From Sipunculus nudus (taxonomy: Eukaryota > Annelida > Sipuncula > Golfingiida > Sipunculidae), in NCBI GenBank assembly GCA_026874595.1, contig CM049306.1:95039642-95103641 (forward strand): 64,000 nucleotides of DNA, read 5' to 3'. The position numbers were made by a program, and so were the translations under genes. Positions 1-9,867 of this stretch are shown in pieces. The notes under the pieces are model-generated. The model was not told the DNA's origin and ran no database searches. It saw nothing but the letters and a program-made list of their open reading frames with translations. Every line of letters begins with the position of its first letter. The first letter of the stretch is position 1.

Positions 1-440
1 TAAATTAATGCTTTTATATAACAAAGAGCTGTTTATTAAAATATATTTGAATTTAAGGAAAAAGGTAGTTTATCATTATATCTGTTCTAATTTTGTCTGG
101 GTTTTTAGATAATTCACTCTTTATCTTAGCTGACGGAAATTCATGAAATATTTATGAAATTCTTAAAATTAGTGAAGTACCAGGTCCCCTGAAATTCACT
201 TTAATTCATACCATTTGCAGGATTCGAAGTAAAAAATGAAAACAAAATGTACTGATAACCATTCATTAACATACGCCATCATATTCTATCATAACATTAA
301 ACTGTATTAAATTAAACAAATAAACATTTGTTTGTTCTTTTTCTAATTGATATTTCATCATTCTGACAGCCATTTACATTATTTCATTTTTGTTGCATTT
401 TGTTACAAGGTGAATAACTAGAGCCCTTCCACTTTGATTG

Positions 441-802
441 TTTCTCATGACTGTATAAGAACTGTTCTTTTCCTCTGCCTGGCCTCCCATACAGGGAGAA
501 TAATTTGACTTACTACTCTGGATGTCAAGCCAATTTGGCCAAGCCTTTGAGCCAGATGTTTATTCTGTTACACACATTCCACAAAATTTGTCATTTCACA
601 GTTGGCAAGATGATTTCAATATGTGGGCATATGTGTAAGGTCCATCAGGCTTGATCCAACAAATTGTGCATTCAACGATGACCTTCATGCCCTGACAAGG
701 ATACCCCCCTACACCTCGGAATGGGACCAGCCAGGCAGAGGATTATCTCCCCACCAATCAATAGTATCTATGTAACCATTCTCCATTCCGGATTATGAGA
801 AA
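441..802. repeat. possible fold-back / MITE-like element with nested inverted blocks
   Basis: TTTCTCAT at 441-448 is the reverse complement of ATGAGAAA at 795-802. CCTCTGCCTGGC at 472-483 is the exact reverse complement of 730-741. The two pairs are nested in the right order, as expected for long imperfect terminal inverted repeats, but the sequence between the blocks is not convincingly complementary. I found no target-site duplication. It may be an old degenerate MITE. Confidence 0.3.
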
Positions 803-2044
803 CCATCTTAAAGGTACAGGTGGCTCATACCAAATTAAAGGACTCTCTCTCATGAACAAAAGAATATAAATAGATTAAACTTTTCAATATTGAAGTCTTA
901 TAACTGCATGCATGCTACTACCTCATGGTTCCCAGTTTAAAATTTTATTGACAGTGTACTGCAAGTTAAGAAAAATTTTATTTAAAAAAAAGGGGACAAG
1001 GTTCATGGTGATTAGTGCCTAGACTTAATAAAGTGTTATTGAATCTAATTTTTCTAAATTAACATAGTATTAACCTTGTTGGTAATAAAATATAGCATAT
1101 AAAAATTTAAGAAACTTGAGAATATTGTAATTTCATGATAATTCCAAAATCTTAACCAGATGTACTTTAATATAAAATTATAGAGGGAAGCACTGGTAAC
1201 TGAATAGCTTAATTCATTCAAATCATTACTAACTAAACGGTTAAAATCAAATTTTCTCTTAAATCATAAAAACATCACTAATTTCAAGGGAAAATGTTCT
1301 TTGTTCCATGAGGGTAAATAACATTGACCAGTAATGAGGGACCTGGACTCACTGGTCCTAGACTTGTACTCAGACTAAAAACTCTTTTTAAGTTCCATAA
1401 TAATAAACAAGGGACCTATGGGTCACGACGCTCAGCTGATCATGATTGAACTATAAATGTATCACCATTGTGATACTATATTTAGTCGACAAACCTTATG
1501 AATATCATGGACCTATTAGGCTATTATAAAGGAATATAATGTAATATGCAAGTAAATCATGTATGAAATTACCTGACTGATGGATTAATATGGAGTAAAT
1601 ATAGTGGTTTATTTTTTATTTATTTGGGAGCTGTTGAAAATAGCAATATATTTGAGCAAATATGAATGCAATGACAGTACACAAAGCAGTGGTAGAATGA
1701 TGATAAGGCTATTTGTTGAAGGATCTATAGTGTATAGAAGTCCGCAAGATTTCAATTTGACATATATAATGTTATTATTAACTATGCTGAAGAGTGGATT
1801 TATGAATTGTGACTGTATGACATGATATCTCTTAGGTCTTGACAAGGTACATTATATTGATGCCCACCACATCTACATATTACACAATATTGATATAATT
1901 TCTGGCACGTACATAGGCAACAAACAGTTATACAATATATAAAAATATATATATCTGATTCAACTTGTTCTCCTTTACTGAGGCTGACATTGGGATGGGG
2001 TTCGGAGAAGGAAACAGTGTGGGCAGCAGGGAGGGTTGGATGTA

Positions 2045-2077
2045 GAGAGAAAAGGAGATAGAGAGAGAGGGAGGGAG
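2045..2077. repeat. GA-rich simple sequence
   Basis: Short purine-only tract of GA and GGGA units inside the intron. The open frames overlapping it are products of the low complexity. Confidence 0.6.
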
Positions 2078-2099
2078 CATTCAACAGTACTTAAACACC

Positions 2100-4310
2100 T
2101 GGAAGGTTAAAATCTAAAATATTATGAAATGTAGATAAAGTCTGAGAGAAAGAGGTAATCTAGGCTATGGTTGGTTGATATGATTGAAGAAATTGTTGCA
2201 AATAATATTTTAAGATCTGACCTTGCGCTTTCATTGGATACCTTTTTGACAGGCTGTTGACAGTTCAACATTTAACACATTTGTCTAATGAGATCCAATT
2301 TTTTTAATTTAAACTTTAATTAAACTGTTTTTTCTATTTTATGATATGTATACAGTTGCTATAAAATCCCCACTCCACAGGCGGAAGGACTTGATGGAGG
2401 GGGGGGGGGTTACGATTGGAGTTACAACGCCTCTGTCTCTCTGTATATATTTTCTTCAAATTATTAAATTTTATGCTATAGCAATAGCACTATTGTTGAC
2501 AGTGCAAAGGAGCAAGGACTTAGTGGGGTGGGGGAAGGGGATGGTGGGAGTTACAATACCCTTGCATATACGTACAGGATATGAAATTTAATTAATCAGA
2601 GCTTACAGGAAAAAAAAGTTTATTCATAATTATTAAATATTTAAAACGGGCAAGAAAGCTAGAGAAACAAAGCAAATAAATTTAATTCCCATTCTTCTGA
2701 GCCAGAAAATTATGAACAATTTTTACATAAATTCCCTTTTTTATAACATCATTTTTTTCCAGGTTTGAAAATATAACTATACATTTAGAGTATAACATAT
2801 ATATGTGAATATTTCAGTTGATTCACATTTCTTAATTGCATCAACATATATATCTAATAAATTAGGTTTATAGTACCTGTCAACATAATGGGGTGGAGGG
2901 AGGAAGGGAGGCATAGGGGTGAGAGAGAGAGAAAGAGAGAGAGAAAAAGAGAGCTAGAAAGAGAGAAAGGGAAAGAGAGAGGAGAAAGACTCTCTGGTAA
3001 TTACTGCCTGACCCAGCCTGACCCAGACACTCACAGAAGCAGTAGGCAAGGAGTGAAGGTGTTATGTAACAGCCTGGAACACTGTTAACCAATGACTTGA
3101 TGTAAACATTCAAGACATGGTGCTATAAATATGGGTCACTGTGCTCAGCTGAAGTTGGCCTTGAAGGTAAAAATCTAAAATAATAATGGAGATCAAGTCT
3201 AAGATGAAAAGGTAATATATGCCATGGCTGGTTGACATGATTGGTTTGTATTGATGAGTGAGAAATTGTTGCAAATAATATTTTGTGACCAAACCATGCA
3301 TTCTCTAATGTCAAAATTGAAGCATGTGAGCAGTTTGTGAACATAAGATGTATATTATTACCATGATCATTGGCTGGCTTTTTGATAGTTTGTTGACAGT
3401 TCAGTAGTTTACACATTTGCTCAATTGGATCTATTTTACATAATATATATTATTAAATATATGTATTTTTATTTTATAAAATGTATATAGTTGAAATATA
3501 ACTGATGTCTCCAGTCCCCAGATGCAAGAACCTGGTGGTGGTGGTTGGGGGGGGGGGGGGGGAGGGCTGAAATGATGGGAGTTACAACATCTCTGTATTA
3601 ACATAGTGTATATACATATAGGATTTCCACTTAATTCAACAATACTTACAGGATTAAATAGTCCATTCACAATTACATAATATTTAAAAAAGGACAGACA
3701 GACTGTTAGACAAACAAAGCTGATAATATATTTTAATATTTTAAAGTTTTTCATCTGCAATATTACACATCTGAATACATAAGTTGCTTTCAAATTTCAG
3801 ACTTTAATGGCTTAAATACATACACATACAGCATATGAAAGTTATTTCAAAAGTGCTTAAAGGAAAAATTTCATAATTAGTATATATATTTAATGATAAT
3901 TGAGAGATGATGGACAGACAAGAGCTGATCACTTTATGTTCCATTCTCCTGGGGCAAGAATATGTTTCAATATTAGATCTTAATTTTTTCTAATCCAATT
4001 ATCTTTCAAATTGAAAAAATTGGAAGAGATGGGATTAACAACACTTTTGCATAAACATTCAGGGCAAACAAAGCCTGATCTCCAATTCTGCTGAGGCTCG
4101 AAAATAATGAACACATGTTGGTATTAGATCCTCATTTTTTTATTTTAAGTTTAATTTGTATACATTTCCAATATAACATATATTTCTGAATATAAAAGTT
4201 GATTCATAATTCTAAATTGCATCATCATAAATCTCAATCTTGTCATGTAACACCACATCATGCATACAAATGTATATTTATATATTCATGGGGGGGGGGG
4301 GGGAGGGGGT
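2100..4310. repeat. old internally duplicated intronic repeat with poly-G runs
   Basis: Two segments, about 2100-2650 and about 3130-3720, share the same order of landmarks. These are 'AAAATCTAAAATA', 'GAAATTGTTGCAAATAATATT', a 'GTTGACAGTTCA' block, a G-run followed by 'GGGAGTTACAA', and a downstream 'ACAAAGC' block. The repeat period is about 1.05 kb. Weaker echoes ('CCATTCTCCTGGGGC', 'CCAATTCTGCTGAGGC') occur near 3940 and 4080. Divergence is high, so this is an ancient tandem duplication or two copies of an unnamed element. G-runs occur at 2399-2409, 3547-3562 and 4290-4303. Confidence 0.45.
2916..2992. repeat. (GA)n purine tract
   Basis: About 75 bp of GA/GAAA purine-only sequence in the intron. 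The ORFs that cross it on either strand read as R/E or S/L repeats and are artefacts of the microsatellite. Confidence 0.85.
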
Positions 4311-4314
4311 GTGA

Positions 4315-5045
4315 TATGAGTACAATTGTACACCTGTCACAGCAGGGGATCTCCCCCAGTGACTGAAACAAATCAGGAACCCTGGCATAGCTGACTTCCA
4401 GTGACCTGGAGTGGCCTACCTGCATCTGGAACAAAGCAAGTGACTACAATAGACCCTCAAGATAAAATTCAATAACTAGCCTAATTTTCAACCTTTTAGT
4501 TTCAAATTTCAGATTTAAACACATTAAATACTTATGTTTACATTCTGAGAAAATTAAATCAACAGTACTCACAGGGAAAAAATGTGCCATGGTCAAAGTT
4601 GGGTAAAATTTCAGGTACTGATTTTATGTTTATGCTAATAACTTATAAAATTTACAAAATACAGATCTAATTTTGGGTATACAATTGAATCTTAATTAAA
4701 CAAAGTTATATACTTAAAAAAAATTCTCTAGCTTCAATAATTTTCATGAAACCTGAGTAAATATTTTTCCTGATTTTTTACAAAGTCAATTTTGTTTGGG
4801 CACATAACTTAAAACAATTACGCAATACTGACATCATTTCTGGCATGTGCATAGCGAAAGTATAGAAAAATATGTATATTATATATGATCAAAGTCAGAT
4901 CAGTGGTTTTGATACTAGGCAGTCCTGAAGTGTAACAAAGGGTTTTTAATGAAAAAATGAAGTTTTTCATTAATATCTCGAAGGAATTAAGTTCTGGTGA
5001 CCAAATTCTTGGCATGGTAGGGGATTTTGGAGACATCTTACTGTA
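4315..5045 (-). repeat. dispersed repeat family 1, copy A (minus orientation)
   Basis: Read on the minus strand, this copy contains the 'CTTCAGGACTGCCTA...ATCAAAACCACT' block, the 'CAACTTTGACCATGGCACG' block, and a tail with 'CACTGGAAGTCAGCTATGCC' and 'GATCCCCTGCTGTGACAGG'. The same blocks occur in the same order in copy C at 16505-17375 on the plus strand. Copy A lacks the stem-loop/(GACG)n head and begins directly beside the tail of copy B, so A and B form a head-to-tail pair. No protein function is apparent. It is probably a non-autonomous element. Confidence 0.65.
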
Positions 5046-5159
5046 TGCCTAATTTAAGGAACTTAAGCTGAAGCTGGGGAGCTGAGCTCTAGCAAACTGC
5101 ATAACACTAGGTTGATGTAAACAATATGTGACATGGTGCTTGAAAACTTGAATAAAATC

Positions 5160-5880
5160 TACAGTTTTTGATCAACTGGTTTCAAATTTTAAATGTTTAC
5201 AGTTGAAATGCTAACAAAAACATGCTTTGAAAATTAAATCCACAGCAGTTACAGGAAAAAAACGTGCCATGGTCAAAGTTGGGCAAAGTTTAAGGTACCA
5301 ATTTTTTATTTTTGCTAATATTTCAAAAAATTTAAAAGATTTTGATCAAATTTTGGGTATACAATTTAATTTTGATTAATAAAAGTTATATTACTGGAAA
5401 AAAAGTGCTTAGCTTTAACAAGTTTTGTGTTAAGTGATCAAATTTTTTTCCTGATTATTTACAAAATGCATTATGTTTGGGCCCATAACTTTTTTAAATT
5501 ATATAATACAGACCCAATTTCTGGCATGTACATAGGAACCATATAGAGGATTATTTATGGTAAATATGAGGAAAAACAGATGAGTGGTTTTGATATTAGG
5601 CAGTCCTGAAGTGTGAAAATAGGATTTTAATAAAAAATTGAGGTTTTTCCTTAATTTCTCAAAGGAACGAAGTCGCAAAGACCCAGTTTTCGGCTTGGTA
5701 GGAGATCTTGGGGACATCTAACATTATGCTGAATTTTGGATTCCTAGGTCTTACGGTTTCAAAACGTGCCACATCTACGGACGGACGGACGGACGGACGG
5801 ACGGACGGACAGACGGACGGACGACGGACAATGGACCACGACTATAGCTCAGATGACTTATAGTCAGCTGAGCTAAAAAT
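5160..5880 (-). repeat. dispersed repeat family 1, copy B with stem-loop and (GACG)n head
   Basis: Read on the minus strand it starts with an imperfect 31-nt palindrome at 5845-5875 (arms TAGCTCAG-TGACT with one mismatch), then a (GACG)n microsatellite at 5776-5827. After that come 'GATGTGGCACGTTTTGAAAC' and a body shared with copies A and C. It stops after the 'CATGGCACGTTTTTT' block and so lacks the long tail found in A and C. The order stem-loop, tetranucleotide tract and unique body is the same as in copy C. Confidence 0.7.
5776..5827. repeat. (GGAC)n / (GACG)n tetranucleotide microsatellite
   Basis: About a dozen GGAC units with one interruption, inside copy B of dispersed repeat family 1. 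The equivalent tract on the other strand lies at 16553-16603 in copy C, so the microsatellite is part of the element. Confidence 0.9.
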
Positions 5881-6196
5881 TAAGTTTGCCTTTAAAAATG
5901 CTTTTAATAAAGATATTTTTATTGTACTTGGATCAGGACTTGGACACAAGTTACTTGGACTTAGATTGTGTGGTCTAGCCTCAGAATAAGAAGTAAATGT
6001 AAAATCCCTGAAACATTAACAGTGTAACTAAGAATGTCACTTGGTTTATAAAAAATTTAAAAAATTCATGCTTGAATTAAATCATCAGTGGAAAACCAAA
6101 AAAAAACTTTGCCCATGCTTTTTATTTACAAGATGGGTGAGTTTGATGCAGCATTGTCACATGGATGGATCAGGGAATCTCGTAAGTCTGGCTTAC

Positions 6197-6470
6197 CCGA
6201 GACTGATGTGGAAGCGAAGTCGTCGCCTGATGGATGGGAAGGTCAGGAACGAGCCGTTTTTAAAGCTCCGAGTGCTCAGCTCACAGAACGGACTGTGATT
6301 ACGTAAATCCTTGCAGTCCCTGCAGTACTCGCTTGTGTGGTCATTGTTTGGACACTTCTCACATCGGTAACCTCCCCGGATACGAGGTACGCAGAACGCC
6401 TGAGCCTTACACAGGTCTGAAGGACAGACCTTGTTCTTCCCCTCATCCATGTTTATCTCACAGTTCAGCC
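6197..6470 (-). CDS. Celsr: CELSR/Flamingo receptor, coding exon 5 (EGF3 and start of laminin-G 1)
   Basis: A 274-bp exon bounded by TTTTTTCCAG (acceptor) and GG|GTAAGC (donor); it enters in phase 1 and leaves in phase 2. Joined to exon 4 the junction reads GFTG-LNCE, completing the sixth cysteine of EGF2. It then encodes a cysteine-rich module (VCPSDLC..AFCVPR..GGYRCEKC..) and 'CELSTRSF', followed by 'FLTFPSIRRRLRFHISL', which is the known entry into the first laminin-G domain of CELSR proteins. EGF3 here has eight cysteines rather than six, because two additional ones fall in an extended last loop. No in-frame stop occurs before the donor. The remaining LamG sequence is outside the window. 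Confidence 0.9.
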
Positions 6471-9066
6471 CTGGAAAAAAATTATTATCTTTGAGTAACT
6501 GTACTTTGTACCTCACCAATATACTACTGTTAATGTCACAGATGTCTCAATCCCACAACATCTTATTTAATTTTTCATCACAGCATTTACATGTGCAAAT
6601 GCCATAATCTTAATTTGTGAACAAGGAAAACTAGTTTATGATCAACTGATAAACTTATTTATACAATATTCAAGCATACATTTCACTGCAAGACATTCAG
6701 ACAAAATTTGATAGTTTTCTTTCTCTTGTGAGACCTACTTTAATTCATAAATACATAAATTTTGATAAAATAAAAAGGAATAACCAAAATATAAGAAATA
6801 TCTATGGAACAGTTTATAGCCTCATCTGTGTACAGGTAAGGTATACCTTAAGAGACTATAAAACCCTAAATATATGATCCAATCAATCACTCAGTGTCCC
6901 TAGTGCTGGGTATTAAGTGATTTTATGCACCCTTTTCTATATCAGTGGTTTATATGGATGTTCAAAAATAATAATAACAGTGTACAATAACCCTGCAATT
7001 TGGAAACACTGATTCATTTAGTCTGTTAACGCACAGACATGAATCCTCTCACAGAACCATCTGAACCTCTGGGTTCCTCCAAACAAAGTAACTTTTAGCC
7101 TTTTTTATAAGTACAAAGAATCCCACATTACCATGCAACAAAGAGTCAACAGGAATTTATTCACCGAACCACTGTTTAGCGCACATTAAGATCTGCATAT
7201 TACATGTACTATGTATATAAATGAATATCCCGTCCTTGCCTGCCATATTTCATGTACTCTGTTACGCATTCAGAGAATTTCATCCTGTCAACATGCATTC
7301 TTTGTGGCTTTGTAAGTTTGTTTCTCCGTGGCAGGGATATAATAGTATAACACGGTACAGGTTATATGATATATCTTTTAAATTGCAACAATGACACCAA
7401 TAACACCTGTCACACAGGCTGTTTAAAAAAATATTAACTTTCCATCATCTGTAAAAAGCTTGTTTCATCCATACTAGCAGATGAATAATCAATGTAATAA
7501 ATACTAAATGTTCATAGATTCAGAATGGTTTTTCTTTAATCTTGATCATATGACCTTGAAATGTAAACCAAAATCTGATCAGGTCTTTAGTCTGTTTCAC
7601 CAGTTGTAATAAATAAAGTTTGGTGCTTATTTCTCTAACTGGAATGGTATACAGTTTGACAAAAATGTTGATAAGGGACTAAAGACCTAAAATGAGGTGA
7701 ATAACCTTGTTACATAAACCAACATTAATATTTTATGACCTTCTGTTTTTTCTTGAAATTGTTGCCAAGCAACATGCAACCTTGGTGTCTGTAATGGGTT
7801 GCCAGCCTCACAATGATAGTTACATTTATAGATTATTTTTGACAATACACAACCAATCATCAGCTTTTAAATGTAGTTGTTTGAGCTTGTGAGTGGTGCC
7901 CTGCATCAATGGAGTTGTTGAGATGTTGTAAAAAATATACTGTTTTCTCATATACTGATTTTATGGCATTCATGATATTGTATACAAGATCTGATTTTGA
8001 TTAAATTCTAGTAATATGGTATATGCTTCATTTCTTCATTGTAGCTTTCATTTAAGAACTGTTCTGCCTATTTATGATAATATTTGCAAAATTTCAATGG
8101 GTACCCCCATGTGATATTGACTATTTCAAAAACTGGAACAACGGGGCTTCTTATTACAACTATTTTAAAGTACCAGCTTTGAGGTGACAAAACATGTAGG
8201 CTTTATTAACCCATAAAATCTAATCTTCATTTTTTCTCAATGAATCTTGAACAATGTAAGAAAGTGGCCAGAAATATAGGCTCCAAATTCAATTAACTCA
8301 AGCAGCTATTGATACTAACAAGAAAAACATTAAAGTCTTCCAAAAAAAGAATGAATGCCTAATCGCAAAATGTTCTGTCCATCAAATACAGATCAGTCAA
8401 TCGTATCTATCAGAGTAAGGCAGCTTCAGCTAATATGTCAGACAGAAACAAGATTTTCATCTGATCAAGTCATACCTAGTCTGCCACAGAACATGATCCA
8501 GACATTGTCACTGGCCCAGTAAAGAAGGATGTACAAGTCTAAGACAAAGATATTATGATGCACAGCTGTTTTATCAGTCCAGCACTTCTCCTGGCATGAC
8601 TAACAGCGATCCTCTTGACTTATTGATGTAGAAATTTAAATGGAGCAGCCTGTGTTTTGTATCCTAGCTGGCTGGCTCAGCTGACTATCATGATGAGCTT
8701 GTGAGAAATCGAGGCTTCCCAGCCATCAATCATCTCAGCAGGTCTGCTGGGATTTCACCGCAAACCTGGCTGGCCTTGATCATAAAAGTCACACAGATAA
8801 ATGGCCACATCCCTATCTTTGCCAAACACAAAGCCAAAAAAGCTCACCTGTGCCACAAATAGGGAATTATCAATATCAGTTGATACCCTGTAATATTTTG
8901 TTTGTTTTCTGGCTGCAGGTACTCTAACAAGCTTTGCGGTTACATAAATAAATCAGCGGTATTAACATGTCAGTAACATGGGCTACCTCCCAATAAATTC
9001 ATTTTAAATCTTATCCAGAATTAGCTTCCTAAGGAGCATCTTAGAGTACAGTATAATCAGTCATAC
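6471..9066 (-). other. CELSR intron 4
   Basis: A 2.6-kb GT-AG intron in phase 1 (donor GTATGA at 9066-9061, acceptor TTCCAG ending at 6471). The sequence is AT-rich. I see no convincing exon, RNA gene or mobile element. The stretch about 8490-8870 is less AT-rich and lacks simple repeats, so it could hold conserved regulatory sequence, but nothing diagnostic is visible. Confidence 0.85.
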
Positions 9067-9192
9067 CTGTAAATCCTGGACGGCATTTACAGGTAAACCC
9101 TCGTTCTCGTTGGACACATGTGGCACCATTTTGACAAGGATTTGAGTGACACAAGTTGATCTCCACATCACAAAAGGTCTCTGCTATTGATC
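9067..9192 (-). CDS. Celsr: CELSR/Flamingo receptor, coding exon 4 (EGF2)
   Basis: A 126-bp symmetrical exon (phase 1 in, phase 1 out) with acceptor TCTTCCAG and donor G|GTATGA. It supplies the last cysteine of EGF1 ('ETFCDVE') and then a canonical calcium-binding type EGF: D-V-E-I-N-L-C, HSNPC, QNGATC, VQRERGFTC, KCRPGFTG. The D-x-E-N-like start and an aromatic before the fourth cysteine are typical of EGF modules in this receptor family. Both boundaries join neighbouring exons without disturbing the reading frame, which is strong support for the splice model. Confidence 0.92.
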
Positions 9193-9692
9193 CTGGAAGA
9201 GAAAAAAGACAACATATGACCCTAATGTTGCACATGTTTTTTTCCCTTCTACTGCTAAGAAACCTAATATCAGAAACCAGCAATTAGACCACATTTATTC
9301 TGAAACCATTTCCAAAATGACAATTGAAATCATACTGAATTCTTTCCATTTGTATGCATTAAAAATAGAATTTGTGTTAATAAAACAAATTTACTTTCTG
9401 ACTTCAAACAATTTGCAAAAAATATTTAAAGAAATGTTTAAAAATATCATATTATTAAGCTGATTAAAAAATGTATAGCAGGACTACTGAATATACAAAA
9501 AGTCATATTTAAAAAAAAAAATCTGGTAGGAAATACGTTTTAAATTGTATGATAAAATTCTTAATCTTTTAACTTTGAACAAACCTATATTTCCTTAACT
9601 TCATGTATAAGTAAGACTGATTTGAGTTTTTAAGTGACACTGGCCAGTGGTAGATGAGACTGACCTATAAAGTCTGGGTAAATTCTACTGAC
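9193..9692 (-). other. CELSR intron 3
   Basis: A 500-bp GT-AG intron in phase 1, donor GTCAGT at 9692-9687, acceptor AG at 9194-9193. AT-rich with no other feature seen. Confidence 0.9.
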
Positions 9693-9867
9693 CTGTAAAG
9701 TCTGACGGACAGATACATGAGAAAGCATTGATTGGGTGAATCGGTCGAAACAGCATGTTTTGCGAGGAGATGAAGGAGCTGGCATTTCCAAACTTCAGGA
9801 TGGACACGCAGTCTTCAAAGTTTGGACATGGTTCACTGACACACAGGTTGTCATCAAATGGCAGTAC
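9693..9867 (-). CDS. Celsr: CELSR/Flamingo receptor, coding exon 3 (EGF1)
   Basis: A 175-bp exon entering in phase 0 after TTTTTGTTCCAG and leaving in phase 1 at G|GTCAGT. It encodes VLPFDDNLC, then EPC, EDCVSILKF, a long insert with 'MLFRPIHPINAFSC' and 'CPSDFTG'. The 'VLPFDDN.C' start and the 'LFRPIHPI' insert inside EGF1 are hallmarks of CELSR/Flamingo rather than of FAT, DN-cadherin or protocadherins, and were the main reason for naming the gene. The module supplies five of six cysteines; the sixth is in exon 4. Confidence 0.94.

Larger units (their letters stand above)
1..6196 (-). other. CELSR intron 5 (partial, continues left of the window)
   Basis: Everything left of exon 5 is read as intron. 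The exon 5 donor is GTAAGC at 6196-6191 on the minus strand, in phase 2. I looked on the minus strand for the remainder of laminin-G 1, which should follow exon 5, and found no matching open frame, so the next exon must lie outside the window. The sequence is AT-rich and holds a fold-back (441-802), GA-rich and poly-G tracts, an internally duplicated stretch (2100-4310) and two minus-oriented copies of a dispersed repeat (4315-5045 and 5160-5880). Confidence 0.75.

Noticed and set aside
2888-3113. Open frames rich in R/E (plus) and S/L/F (minus)
   Set aside because: Produced by the (GA)n tract; no protein character outside it.
4818-5717. Alignable open frames in repeat copies A, B and C (sharing 'TSGLPNIKTT' and 'HARN')
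   Set aside because: The nucleotide sequence is conserved as a whole and differences fall as often on replacement as on silent positions; there is no start/stop conservation. It is a non-coding repeat.
1-6196. Further CELSR laminin-G exons in the left 6.2 kb
   Set aside because: No minus-strand frame with laminin-G wording and GT-AG borders of matching phase could be found; the next exon is taken to be outside the window.
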